Assembly: GCF_008831285.2 (NCBI RefSeq)
Contig: NC_045147.1
Location: 1,510,001-1,574,000, forward strand
Length of the DNA stretch: 64,000 nt
Direction of reading: 5' to 3'
Origin: Nymphaea colorata
Lineage: Eukaryota > Streptophyta > Magnoliopsida > Nymphaeales > Nymphaeaceae
Below are positions 48,801 to 60,669 of the stretch, piece after piece. The translations under genes were made by a program, and so were the position numbers. The notes beneath the pieces are model-generated. The model worked only from the letters and a program-made list of their open reading frames with translations. It was not told the DNA's origin and did not search any database. The first letter of the stretch is position 1; each line of letters begins with the position of its first letter.

Positions 48801-49550
48801 AATGTTTTTATCATCCATTACATGATCATCATTTATTAACATTGAACAATGGCATGTTATGACTTGTATCTGTAGATATATCCAGCTTCATTGCAACATT
48901 AGAACCAGCAAAACTGCAATTACAAAACATATTGTGAACCTACATTTCTAACATATTTGGCAATGAAATCGTAAGTGAGCTGCCACCAATTCGAATATGC
49001 TCCTGTGAATACACACTACTATCGCTAAGCTAATTGTGAGTGTTGAAGAAGTAATGAATAGCTAATATCAAACTGATATTGAGAACAAAATCTAAGGAAT
49101 ATTTAATATTAAACCGATCTTAAATAAGGTAGCAGCATGGTAACACCAAACCCATGTTGATGATAATATTTTGGCAAACAAGGAAAGGATATACACACTA
49201 AAATATAAAAAAGGATGCCAACATGGTGACAATTGTAAAAAGAAGAAACAACAATGTGTAACATAGTGTGATAAGTTCCCAATCAACCAATAGAATAGCA
49301 TTTACCCAGCAAGCACCAGCTGAATGACAATGTATGCTTCAGGAAACTTTTGAAGTGTTGAATGAAAGCAAAGTTTTTATCATGTTCTTGCAAAAAGTGT
49401 AGTTTGATATAAATGCCAATTGCATAGCTATACTAAAATCTCAAATCAAACTCATGAACCACCCGATTTTTACACAAACATTCTTTTTCCATTATCTGTA
49501 TCTTCATCATTTTGTAAGATCTCATGATTTCTTCTTCAATGTTGGAGAAA
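45900..49550 (-). mobile_element. Mutator-like element with FAR1-type transposase (decayed)
   Basis: A stretch of about 3.6 kb unlike its LTR flanks, coding on the minus strand for a FAR1-type MULE transposase. I could not define terminal inverted repeats or a 9-bp target duplication, so the limits are approximate. MULEs of the FAR1/Jittery kind often have short or no terminal inverted repeats. Confidence 0.6.
46600..48717 (-). pseudogene. FAR1/MULE-type transposase pseudogene
   Basis: The N-terminal FAR1 DNA-binding domain is at 48,560-48,717 (YVPTIGMEFDSDNKAYMVYN). The MULE transposase core is at 47,806-48,300. It has FVSFIEMNHNDQSIIFCCAF, then CKWLFKEWIHCMG and CNWHIFTKVP, matching the usual NHHGQSILFGCALL, WLF-W and WHI-KK motifs. 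Downstream parts to about 46,600 are in broken frames, and a SWIM zinc finger is not clear. Domesticated FHY3/FAR1 genes share these domains. The many stops and the repeat context favour a dead transposon. Confidence 0.75.
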
Positions 49551-50911
49551 TCCTAATGTGAGCAAATCAATGTAAAAAAAAAAATTGTTGTTTGGTGTTC
49601 AAAATGGTAATTTTTTTATGAAAATCCTATTCTATGTGTAAACACTTCTAATTTCTACACCCAAAAAGACCATTTGGCCCTTACTAGGCCCATTTCTTAC
49701 CATTTTGGAGCTGATTTCAACCTGGTTTAGTTTGCTTGGTTTACGGCCCTCAAAATTTTGTCAAATCACTAATTTTATACCCCCGACCATTATTGCAAAA
49801 AACATAAGAATAACCCTAGTCCCCTAGGCTAACTATATGTCATTTTATCACTTTGCTCTTGTATAGCACATTTTTTCAAATAGTATGATCTTTAACATGA
49901 GATTGATGTCACATTATCTTATTTTGTCTCCCATTAGGTTTTCATCACTTGAAAATTAAGAAAACCCTAACATAGTCAACCAACAGCTCCCCCCCCCCTC
50001 CCCCTCCCCCTCCCCAAATGCCATTTTCCCACTGAACCCTAGAGGAAGCCTACGCACTGACTTGTTCAATCAATTCAACATTGACACAGCTAGCAATAGA
50101 TTCTATTTAGATCTTATATACAACATTTCTAGTTTACAAATGTTTCGTCAAACTCAGTGCCACCTATTTTGGTCAAATTAATGCTTGGAAATGCCCCATT
50201 CCCTAAAATGGTTAAAGTTCAACTCAGTTTTGCATATGCAGTCCAAACCAAGCCCTCAATAGGTTCCTTATACTCTAATTAGCTTAGCTTCCATAGCCCA
50301 AGAAGTACAACTCAAGGATTTTAGTCACATTACCATTTTGGTAAATTTTCCTAAATTTTAAACCAACTAAGTGGAGTCAACAGAGGTCGAGCCTAGGACA
50401 TGTGCAATACTAAAATTTAAACATTGTACTTTATGAGCTACTAAAGTAAGTTACATAGAGCATGAAGAACTTGTCCTAGCTTAGCTCTTGTAGAAGGTGT
50501 AGAATTGAGCTAGAAAACCTGCCAATTTTGGAGAAATGGTCACGCTAGGATCAGTTAAACAAAAATGAACTATGCCAAGTTTCAGCATGTAAACCAAAAG
50601 TGGTGCCTAAAGGCTGGGGGGACAAGATAATCTAACACTGGTCTTGGGTCAAGGGCCAAACCAGCTAGAAATGTGTCATGTTGGGGTCAAATTGCTAAAA
50701 TGACACATAGTTAGGCAAGCAAACTAAGGTCATTCTGGGTTTGAAGTAATAAGGGTCCTAAGTGCATGAAATAGGCTAGTTTGACACTGTTCTATGGTTG
50801 GGGATCAAATTGATTGAAAACAAGTTGAAAATATGCCCAAAATAGCAAAAAAGGATAATAAATTAGGGGTAAAATGGTTATTTTATAATATAAAAAGTTG
50901 GAGTGTTAGCA
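49551..50911 (-). repeat. Family-C-like LTR fragment and flanking AT-rich DNA
   Basis: The high-coordinate end, read on the minus strand, is TGCTAACACTCCAACTTTTT, then CCATTTTACCCC, matching the starts of the LTRs at 41769 and 45814. A C-rich tract (about 49,988-50,015) lies inside. No coding domains were found. Limits other than 50911 are uncertain. Confidence 0.45.
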
Positions 50912-51970
50912 AGAACCTAAATGGAACTTGAGACATAATATCATGAATTTGAAGAAAAATTTGGGTCACCAACAAAAAGCAAGCACATTTTGCATAAAAC
51001 AATTTTACAAAGTAGACATGGCATACCTACCAAATGAACTATGGATGACATGAATTGGTACTAGGGTGCTAGACACATTAATGAAACATGCTCAAAACTT
51101 GACGGAATTGAACACATCCCAGAGAATGAGATCTAGCTTGTTCAGCAAATGTGAAGATTCTACTTTGTTAAAAAAATGTTCAGAGAAAGATCAAGAGGGA
51201 CACCAACATCAAATTGGGTTATCCTAACACTGCATAGATGGGTCCTAAACAAAACTAATGAAGGCCTCCAATTGATGGAATCCAAAAAATGAGGTCTACA
51301 ACTCAAGTTGCAACATGATGAACTTGTGACAAGAATAGGCACTTCTGCAAAAATGGTATAGAAACCTATTTTGAACAGCTACTCTGGGATGGTCAAAATG
51401 TTAATTGAGCTAAACTTTGGAGGATAGATTCCTATACATCCTACAAATAATCCCTTATACAGATTTGCAAAATCCATCCTAGTTTTGGACTTATGGTTTG
51501 TTCATGATGTAAATGTGTAAAATCAGAAAATCCAAAGAGGTGGATGGAATAAATCGACCAGAAGGGGTTCTTAACTAACTCCAAAATTAATGAAAATTAG
51601 TTGGGAACATCTAAACATGACAAAGAGAGTCCCTTTTTACAGAAGGTAAAAACTCAAACCCAACCTTGACTTATGATGCCAGGAAATCCAGGAAAATTGT
51701 CTACAACTTGAAACTCTACACAGTTCATGTTATAGAAAATTACTATAAAATGGATAATGGACGGGTCAAAGACCATGAAAATTGATAAAAAATAGGATCA
51801 AAAGATACTTGACGTGCAATGTCATGGATTCCAAACATTCGTTATGGATCCCAAACATTCTTCACGGATCTTGACTTATGATATGAAGAAAAAGGGGCAA
51901 ATTATGCAATCCAAATTATGCGCTACACATATTATAGAAAATAGGTTTTTTAATTTTGTAGTGAAGGGTT
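50912..51970. other. Non-coding DNA before G2, no gene seen
   Basis: AT-rich sequence without recognisable coding or transposon domains. It probably belongs to an older gypsy element whose LTR ends at 50911. Confidence 0.35.
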
Positions 51971-53820
51971 CTGTTTACATGTAAAATTTTTAAGATTTTG
52001 GACATAAATGTTTTGATAAAAAAATTATAAAGCTCATCTTTCTTTTTGAAAATGAGTATGAAAAACATGGGAACAATGGGAGCATCTATTAATGCAAGAC
52101 TTGACTGTTTTTTATGCCTTTGTCAAGGGTAATCCAATAAAGAATTGAGTTATGTCTAACTGTAGTTTAAACCACTAAATGTTATCATAATCTAAGATGC
52201 ATTACAAAGAAATACAGCAAACACAATATCACTTTTGAAAATAAATGATGCACTTCGAAAGAGTGGTGAATGTTATCCAAATTTTGAAAAAACAATTTTG
52301 AAGAAGCCGTAGATCGACCCTCAATGTTTATAACTTATTTTACAAAACCAGTTTTGTCTTTAGACGTGCTTAATGTAATTTAACCCTACAATATGCATGA
52401 ATAATATCAAAACAAAGCAACATTCAAGAAAAAAAGAACATGTTTCAATCCTAAGACGAAATCTTGTTTCTCCTTCTCACGCTCCTGGTGCGCTCAAGAA
52501 TAGTTTATTGACTCCGAAGTGGAAATTTTAGAGCTATCTTATATGGCCATGGGGGGATGAAGAAGGGAGAAAGTAAAGAAAAGAAATGGAGTGGGATATT
52601 GATTACATACCTCTTAAAATAATAATTTTAAAAGATGAATCTCTTACTTCGGATGATCCTAGGGTTGCTTCAGGTGAAGCTCCAAGGTGATGAAGACATA
52701 CCTTCAAGAGATCTTCTTGTGCTCCCTTGAAGAAGCTTACTCCAAAAGTTGGAGAAGAAGAAGAGAAGAGGAGAGAAATGAAAAAAAAAAAAGAGTTAAG
52801 GGAAAACTCTAAATCTCCAAGTCAGAGAGCACTAGAGGCTCCCCAAGGGTTAGCTCATGCCAAAGGGAGACGATTGTGGGGGTATTTATAAAGATTTTTG
52901 GATCCAAAACTTAAAATTTGATTTTTTTTTTAAATTTAACAAGGTTTTCATACGAATTTCAAGTATTTTCGAATAATTTTAAATTTTTTTTTTAAATAGG
53001 TTTTGACCAAGTGTAATGGCCTTAGCCCTACAAATACCCCTTTGTGGTGTGGGCAGGGCTATTGCCCATCCATCAGGGCAAAAACTGCCCCCCAAGGGGT
53101 GGTTTTTATCACCAAAATGGGGCCTACGTGCATGTCTCGGCCGCTGTCGCGTGCGAGGCACAACAGAGCCTGGCACGTCGCCAATCGACACGCGATGTGC
53201 GAGCAATTTTTTTTTGCACCTAGCGCGTCGCCGTTCGGCACACGACATGCGAGCAATTTTCTTTTAAATAACAAAATAAATAAAATAAAGTCAAATACAA
53301 TAAATAGACAAATAAAAGGTTGTTTATATAAGAAGCATAAAACAATTTTTTAATTTAAAATGTATAAAAAATGGTTTTTGTTATGAATGGAAGGGTGACT
53401 TCGTTTGAGTCACTCTGGGCTTGTTTTGACTCCGGATTGAGTTCAATTTGTCGCTAATGCATTATACTGAATGCTTTAATCGCAAAAGCACATTTTTTGC
53501 GCAAGGGCGAGACATAAAACAAAGGGAAGGTTTGTGCGTGTGCATGCGGACCTCGATAGCATCAAATTTCGTTGTTTTGGTCTCGGCTTTGATTTTAAGC
53601 TTGAAATGCTTGATTTGGATCTAAACTTTTGTTTTGGATCCAATCTAAATCTAAGAGTTGGATTTTGGATTTAAATCTCGCATCTGAAGTTGAGTTTTGA
53701 ATTTGAATTTTGTGTTTGGATTCGAACAAGGGGTTTAGAGATTTATTTTGGGTGTAGGAATTGGCTTAAGGTCCAAAAATAGAATATAGTCTTTTTTTGG
53801 GAAAATTTGGGGTGAAAATA
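51970..53820 (-). repeat. G2 3' LTR (family B)
   Basis: Read on the minus strand it starts TATTTTCACCCCAAATTTT, directly after the polypurine tract. The first TG has mutated to TA. It aligns with 14270-15520 in the same orientation, and a TATA box is at 52883-52890. The low end is approximate. It is placed by a block (CCTTTGTCAAGGGTAA near 52120) resembling the 3'-end region of the 5' LTR near 62,690. Confidence 0.65.
52883..52890 (-). promoter_or_regulatory. LTR promoter TATA box in G2 3' LTR
   Basis: TATAAATA followed by CCCCC on the minus strand, at the same LTR position as 14697-14704. Confidence 0.5.
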
Positions 53821-53835
53821 GATGCCCCTTTTGTT
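53821..53835 (-). other. G2 polypurine tract
   Basis: On the minus strand it reads AACAAAAGGGGCATC, immediately before the LTR start. G1 has the matching AAAGAGGGGCATT. Confidence 0.75.
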
Positions 53836-53914
53836 ACTAAGCTAACACTAGCCATGCTTAGTGGCAAAGATAAACACCCCAGATTTTTCAAACAAAACAT
53901 ATTTGGAGTGATGT

Positions 53915-54115
53915 TTCGGGTTTAACCCCTTACCTGAGCGGGTTATTTGAGCTATATTGAGTTCAGGTTTGACCCTTTACGTGAGCGGGTTTGGGCAAGA
54001 TTGAGTTCAGGTTTGACCCCTTATATGAGCGGGTTGCTTTGCATTGCATGTTTACCTCTTACCTGCATGGGTTGCTTTGCATTGCAGGTTTAACCGCTTA
54101 CCGGCATAGGTTGTG
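53915..54115 (-). repeat. Minisatellite between G2 integrase and polypurine tract
   Basis: About five diverged units of 35-50 bp built around GGTTTGACCCCTTA and GAGCGGGTT on the plus strand, with a shared GAGTTCAGGTTTGACC or GCTTTGCATTGCAGGTTTA segment. It lies in the untranslated region upstream of the 3' LTR. Confidence 0.75.
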
Positions 54116-54399
54116 CTCAAGTCTTGAGTGATAATAATAATAAAATATAAAATACCCCAGTGTAGTCATTATGTTTTGTGACTGGGATGAATCTTAAGTA
54201 AATATTAGATTGAATGTGGAGAACACAAATATTTGTCATTGATTGGAAAGTGAATACAAGAGGACTACGTGTAGAATTTCTTGAAGTGAAGAATGTCAAC
54301 AGGATCGACAAGTTCCACCCCATCAGCATCAATCAACGGTATGAGTTACAGTGTAAGGCTTCCTTAATAACATATGGGTCTTCCCAGTTTGATGCCCAC

Positions 54400-55300
54400 A
54401 TGTCATCCTTTGGGGTATAACACAGATCGTCGGACCAAGTGATTCACTTTGAAATGCCTCTCAGTAACTGACTTGGCAAATTGTCTAGCCACCCTTTGGC
54501 GATAGGTTTTAGTGTGCTCAGCCGCTTTTAGCCTCTTTTCATCTAGTAAATCTAGTTGCATTAGTCTCTTCTGCTGATATTGATTTAGATGAAATCTCTA
54601 TGAGAGAAGAAAACTTCAAAGCAGGTTTTAGTACATGTAATGGTAGAACCCACTTCCGATCTACTAACTCCGCTGGAGTAGCTTTTGTTGGAGTTCTCAT
54701 AGTGGTGCGGTATGCCCACAGAGTGTTGTGCATCTTTTCATGTGAGTCTCTTCCAGTTTCCATTGTCCACTCTAAGATGCGGATCAGGATCTTATTGGTG
54801 GCTCTGCTTGCCCATTATCTTGGAGGTAATAATGAGCCAAAAATGATGCATGATATGGTATTTGCTGCACAATTGCCTCATCTTTTCACTTTTGAAATAA
54901 GTCCCATTATCAGATACTATATCATGAGGGATTCCAAATCTACAAAGAAGATTGTTGGGAATGAAGAACATTATGTGATGCCCTTCTGCTATTTTGAGTG
55001 TGACGACTTCTACCCATTTGATAAAATAGTCTGTTGCAGCAAAAAAATACTTATGGCCATTAGAAGCCACAATGGATATTGGTCCGACTACGTCAAATGT
55101 TCACATTAAAATTGGCTAAAGAGATGTGACAAAATACAAGTGAGAGGCTAATGCATGGATTATTGGAGCATGCAGTTGACACTCTTTGTATTTTTTGATG
55201 AATTGGTAACAATTTTTTTTTGCATAGTAGGCCAATAATATCCTACTTCAATTATTTGTATGGTGAGGGTTTGATAACCAACATGGCCCCCACAGTCTCC
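54400..55300 (-). pseudogene. G2 integrase remnant
   Basis: The H2C2 region near 55,150-55,300 is decayed. The core is open at 54,792-55,070 (SNGHKYFFAATDYFIKWVEV, GIPHDIVSDNGTYF). The first aspartate region and the glutamate region (IMGKQSHQ in place of NGQAEATNK) are shifted out of frame. The following stretch (54,539-54,763) has DSHEKMHNTLWAYRTTMRT. There is no chromodomain. Confidence 0.8.
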
Positions 55301-55672
55301 TCGATATGACTCTTTTATGACTTCCTTTGCCTCATCTTCATCAAGGCACTAAGAGTATTCGGTACTAAATCCATGCCTATATAGCACTCTTCAACAATAA
55401 AGTACATTGTCCACATACACTGAATTGCTTTTTGTTCTCTTTTGGGCAATCCAGTAGAGAATTCTTTGCTCTCAATGTATCTTTTGATGCATGACAGGAA
55501 GGTGTATTCCCTTCTTGTATGTGGTGAACATGCTTCACCACTTCAAAAGTAGGACATTTTAATTTTTTAATCTTAAAAGAATTGATTGCTTCGTTGGTTC
55601 GAAAGGAGATAGTGTATCTTAAACTTGCGATGCCATCTACAATAGGGTTCCTTCTTTTTGTATGTGAGCTAG

Positions 55673-55966
55673 TTACACTTCTTCAAACTGACAGATCAAG
55701 GTGGTGGTGATCTCTTGATATGACACTAACTTTTCATCTTTGACTTGCCATTCTCCGTTCACTTGATTGATGATAAGCTGAGAGTCGCCGAAGGCATGTA
55801 TGCTTTTAACTTGAAAACTCAATAAAGAACGAACTCCTTGCAAAAAGGCATCATATTCAGCCACGTTATGGGTACATGGAAAGTTGAGTTTCAGAGAGTA
55901 CGAGGGAGTAATAAGTAAAATACCTATACATGCTCCCATCATGTTTCTGGATCCATCAAAGTACAT
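55673..55966 (-). pseudogene. G2 second RNase H (Tat-type)
   Basis: An open stretch of 97 codons with MYFDGSRNMMGACIGILL, CTHNVAEYDAFLQGV and FGDSQLIINQVNGEWQVKD. The D, E and D catalytic positions are all present. It is a cleaner copy of the domain in G1. Its place after the RT-linked RNase H marks the Tat lineage. Confidence 0.85.
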
Positions 55967-56149
55967 CTTCTATATTGGAACCATTTCCAATCTTAGTACA
56001 TGTTCGCCCAGAAACTCATCATTCGTTCTGATTTCCTCGTACTGGGAAAAGTCTATTAACTGATCCACAATTGTTTGTCCTTTGACTGACTTCTGGGATA
56101 CATATTCAAGATCATATTGCATTAGCAAAACTTGCCATTTGGTGATACA

Positions 56150-56440
56150 CTAATTAAGGAAGGGTTGCTCCAAGATATATTTAAGAGGACTTACCTTGCA
56201 GAGTATCTTGACTTCACAAGCTAATAAATAATGTCTTAACTTCTGACACATCCAAACCAATGCTAGACAAGTCTTTTTCCATTGGAGAGTACTTCTTTTC
56301 AGATTGGACAAAGGTTTTGCTTACGTAATATATTGCATGCTTGATGCGACTTCCTTCCTCATGTTGTGCCAAAAAGCCACCACACACTGACTCATTTGCT
56401 GTGATGTAAAGCAGCAATGGTCTACCCAACACCGGGGGTT
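56150..56440 (-). pseudogene. G2 first RNase H
   Basis: GRPLLLYITANESVCGGFLA, AIYYVSKTFVQSEKKYSPME and, in a shifted frame, the W-CQKLRHYL-like segment. This is the gypsy RNase H that directly follows RT. A frame break occurs near 56,260. Confidence 0.75.
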
Positions 56441-56479
56441 TTAGGATTTGTGGATTTAGAAGGTATTTCTTGAACTTTT

Positions 56480-57260
56480 CAAATGACTATTGACATTCAA
56501 AACGCCATTCAAACTTGATGCATTTCCTCAGCAGTTGGTTGAATGGTTCGCATCTCATGGCTAGATTGGAGATGAATTGTCTGATGGATTGGATTTGCCC
56601 TTGCAAACTTCATAGTTCCTTGATATTGATAGGTAGTGGCATATCGATGATCGCTTTGGCTTTGGTAAGATCCATCTCGATCCTCGTCTTAATGATCATG
56701 AATCCCAAAAGTTTACCCGATTCAACTACGAATTCACATTTTTTGGGGATTCGAACGAAACTTGTATTGTAAGAGCCTTTCGAACACCTGGGTGAGGGTC
56801 TCAATGTGATCTTCTCTTGCTTTAGATTTAATTAATATGTCATTGATATGCATCCATGATTTTGTGCATCTAATCATGGAAGATCGCATATATGACACTT
56901 TGATAAGTCACTTCAGCATTTTTTAATCCAAATAGCATCACCGTGTAACAAAAAGTGTCCCATGGTGTAGTAAAAACTGTCTTAGGCTGATCTTTGACAG
57001 CTAGTTTAATTTGGTTATATCCCGAATATCCATCCATAAAAAAGAACATGGCATGACTTGCAGTACTGTCTACCAATAAATCAATGTTTGGAAGTGGATA
57101 ATCGTCTTTCGGTGTAGCTTTGTTCAGGTCTTCAAAGTCAATACACAGCCTGACTTTGCCATTTTTTTTGAGGACCACCATGATATTAGCCAACCATTTG
57201 GGGTAATCGATGGTGTGAATAAATTTTACCTTTAGTAGGTCTTCTAATCATTCTTTTATG
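56480..57260 (-). pseudogene. G2 reverse transcriptase
   Basis: MVVLKKNGKVRLCIDFEDLN, PKDDYPLPNIDLLVD, FFMDGYSGYNQIKLAV and TPWDTFCYTVMLFGLKNAE are in one open stretch (56870-57193). The YVDD region near 56,850 is destroyed by frameshift and stop. The connection (KCEFVVESGKLLGFMI, 56610-56804) follows. Confidence 0.85.
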
Positions 57261-57439
57261 GGTCCTTCCAGTCGATGATCAAGCTAGCATAATTTTTGTT
57301 TAACTGGATTGCAACTGGGACTTAAGGGCAAACGATGTTCGACCAACTGGGGGTCTTGGCCAGGCATATCTTCATAGGTCCATGCACAAACTTCTTGGTG
57401 GCTTACAAGAAAGTCCACCAATTTCTTCTTCCCGTCTAC

Positions 57440-58119
57440 TCACAAACTGGTGTCAATTTGAAGGACCTTAGGATTTTCACTGGTCTCAATGTTAATCTCT
57501 TCAATTGAATCATTAACTAAGGACGAGGGATGCTCTTGTTTCTGAATCTGAGCGAATTCTAGTAATTTCGACTTGAGTATTGTCGTAGGTTTAATTTCGA
57601 CGACTGCTTGTTTGATAAATGCTTTTTGGGTGGACTTCTTAGGAAAAAAAAATGAGACATGTTGAGTTTTGACATCCTGTAAAGAGGAGGATAAAAGAAA
57701 ATGAAACAAAATTAAAATTAGTAACAAAAGATTACTTGCATTGCATATCGAAAGTTCTTAATTCATAGAGAGAGAGGTCGTTTCATGAAACCAGACAAGT
57801 ACAAGTTAAGATTGCAAAATTCATAGGAGTATTTGAAAACAAAGCTAAATACAATTAGCCAACAAGATCTTCTTCTAATTTCCTTATGATATCCCAATCC
57901 TCTGGTGTTCAAGTGAAAAGGGCTACTGATCAGCTGCAAAATGCCATCTTCATTCTTTTCGAGGCCAATGAATGGATGGTAGCCACCTTTCAGAAGTAAC
58001 TGAAATCCCTTATGGTTTTTCATGAAATAACCATACAAAGGATGTTTTTGATAAATCAGATGACTGCTTGAAATAGTAGAGGCACTCCCAAATGATTCGC
58101 CTACCTTCATGCCCAGCAT
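57440..58119 (-). pseudogene. G2 protease-RT linker with G-patch-like segment
   Basis: The stretch 57763-58119 has LIYQKHPLYGYFMKNHKGF and GGYHPFIGLEKNEDGI, and is homologous to G1 26141-26323. RGLGYHKE resembles a G-patch core. The stretch 57440-57727 ends the linker (FAQIQKQEHPSSLVNDSIEE), which precedes the RT in G1 too. Confidence 0.65.
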
Positions 58120-58257
58120 CTATTTTTCCAGAGGTCCTTCCTTCACTGTCCTTATGCTAGGTACGTCCACCAAATCAGTTGGCTTAGGGAGCATTGGTTG
58201 TACCAACCTTTCGACTGGATCCTCAGCGTGTATGGTGATGACCGATGAGCCAAAATT

Positions 58258-58600
58258 TCATTTGAGACATTGGTGAAGAATGGATAAGATACATCGTACT
58301 TCATAAACCCAATGCCATCTCAAGAACAAGTTATATGATGGTGGTACATCCACTACATGGAATGTAATGCAATGACTATTGCGTTCAATGATCATGTCCA
58401 TATTGAGGGTACCTTTGCTATTCATACTTTGGCTATCGTATCCGTAGATATTGGTATCATTAGAGCAATATTTGTTTTCACGAAATCCCAAAGCTTTGGT
58501 TGTGAGATCAGGATAAATATTTAAGTCACTTCCTCCATCGATCAATTCATGTGCCACAGTTATCTTGCTGACTTGAACGACGATCTAAAGAGCATTTTCA
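58258..58600 (-). pseudogene. G2 aspartic protease
   Basis: Active site HELIDGGSDLNIYP, with the same D-G-G variant as G1, then GYDSQSMNSKGTLNMDM and the VVDVPPSYNLFLRWHWVYE strand, where LLGRPWIH is usual. The changed LGRPW motif suggests decay. Confidence 0.75.
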
Positions 58601-59107
58601 TGATAATATCCCCATTTCGAGAGGTCCTTTTCTGAAAAGGTAATTGACTGGTCCTAGGAGACTCAAACCCAGTCTTCCTCAATCATACGTTTTTCCAAGG
58701 GAAAGATATCATCTAAGTAGCATGGATCCTTATTTGAGTCATCTAATGATTCATCATCGCTACCTCGTAAGATAAAAGTCTTTAGAATTATGGCAGCTTT
58801 TCCATCACAAGGTTGGATGTGCTCTTACAGGTGATATGTGAGTGGAGTGCTTGTGGTGATTGTAGCTATTGTCACCTTCCCCAAAATAATCCTCAGTGTC
58901 ACGACTAGAAGCACGATGAAACTTACATAGTTTTTCTTTATTACCTCTCATCATTTTCAGAGGTTCTGAAATTTTTGACAATACGACAGTTCCTTTGGTG
59001 AGGACGTACTCTAGGAACTTCTCGCGAGACTGACTGAGAGGAGTGAACTTCCGGTCATAACTCTGACCTGGTTATTTGTTCCTCCCTTTTTCATTTCCTT
59101 TGGACAG

Positions 59108-60414
59108 CTATGTATTCTTCTTGTGGTTGGCATCTTTGTCATGTTTATTACTAATGCCGTTGTCCTTTTGAATGTCGACATTTGCTATGAAGTGTGTAGG
59201 CAACTGTGTCCTCCCTCCTTTCTTACCCTCTTCTTTGTACTTGGGAGCAATGATTCCATCAAAATCACCTTCCTCTATTGAATTTGCTTGTTCAATCAAC
59301 TCGGCAGAGGTCTTGATTGGATCATTGTGGACGAGACTTTTCAAGGGTTTGGTGAATTTTTTCCTAATGAATGATAGAGCTTGTGTTTCAGAAATTAGTT
59401 ATTTCATCTTGTTGCATTGAATTTTTCACTTTTTGATGCACTCTCGAGCCTTTTCTCATTGTTTCTAACGGGAACTGCAAATGGTACTGAGGGTTGGAGC
59501 CATGGGAACATTTTGCTCAAATCTCTGGACAAACAAGTTAACCAATCTGTTAAATTCTTTCAGTTCAACTGGGTTGACAATTTTTTTGTACCATTGTGCT
59601 GCAATGCAATCAAGGCTTCTTGGAAAGTAGCGAAACAAAGCTCTGTTATTCACCCAAATCTTGTAGCAATCATTGATGAAGGTTGAAAGGTGAACATGCG
59701 GGTAGGTGGTTCCATCATATTTGACGAACTCCTTAGGCAAGCTCTTCATGTCTTCATCTCCCTCAATGCCCAGGTAGTACTCCTTGCATGAGTATGAGCA
59801 TTTTTCTTTTCCCTAAGTTCAAGGTTGCTCATTCTTTTTTTCATTTCATGAAACTTGCGCTTAGTCAGAGTCTCATCATCACTTGATTTGATGAATTCTG
59901 GTTTTGTATTTTTCTTTTATCCTTGATCTCCTTTACTTTCTCTTTAGAACTCTTGCTGCCCGAACTACTGCTTGGAATGTACTTCTCTTTCTTTTGGCTT
60001 TTCTTCTGAACTTTCGCTGGTGATAAGGCTAGGTGAACTGCTATCCCCTACAATTTCTTTTCCTTTCTTGCTTTTTTCCATTGTCTTTTTCTTCTTGAGA
60101 GGAAGTAATTTGGGTTTTTCCTCCTTACTAGTTGTTGAGTCTGAATCTAAATGACCTTCATCTCGATCTGTAGGAGAAGACTTGTTGTTTTTCTGGTTTT
60201 TCTTTTGCTTGGTCGGCTTTTCAGTTTTTGATTTTGGAGTAACCATCAGGGCTTTTTGTTCTTCTTGCTCCCTCATGAATCACTCCATGAACAACTGGAA
60301 CATATGATAGCCCAATGACTAGATTGTTGGGCAGCCAAGTGTTTCTGGCATAGGATCAGAAGATGAAGCCTCATTGTGAGGAGCCTTCTTAGCTTGTGCC
60401 TTGGTTTCGACCAT
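59108..60414 (-). pseudogene. G2 gag
   Basis: Probably starts at MVETKAQAKKAPHNEASSS (60,414). A lysine/serine-rich charged section follows (59965-60276), then the gag core (59465-59749: LPKEFVKYDGTTYPHVHLST, AAQWYKKIVNPVELKEFNRL) and a C-terminal part (59108-59344). The parts are in different frames. The protein would form the element's particles. Confidence 0.75.
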
Positions 60415-60669
60415 CTTGTTGGCTTTCAAGTATTCTCCTTGTGAGACAGGAAAATGAAGAGTCATTGGAAAGAAATGATGACAAAATGAAGGTTTATATT
60501 GCATTAAGAGTTTTAAAAGTTACATCCAAAGAAAAAACTAACAAAGATTACAACCACGATGAAATGAGAAGTACAAAGTTGACAACAAAAAATTTTAAGG
60601 AATGATGGATGTTGGTCGGTCATTATCCCACCACCCGACGTATTCCTTCGTTACCACTGGGTCTGTGAA

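Noticed and set aside
53003-53353. Overlapping open frames in a GC-rich part of the G2 3' LTR
   Set aside because: They arise from local GC richness on both strands and show no protein family features.
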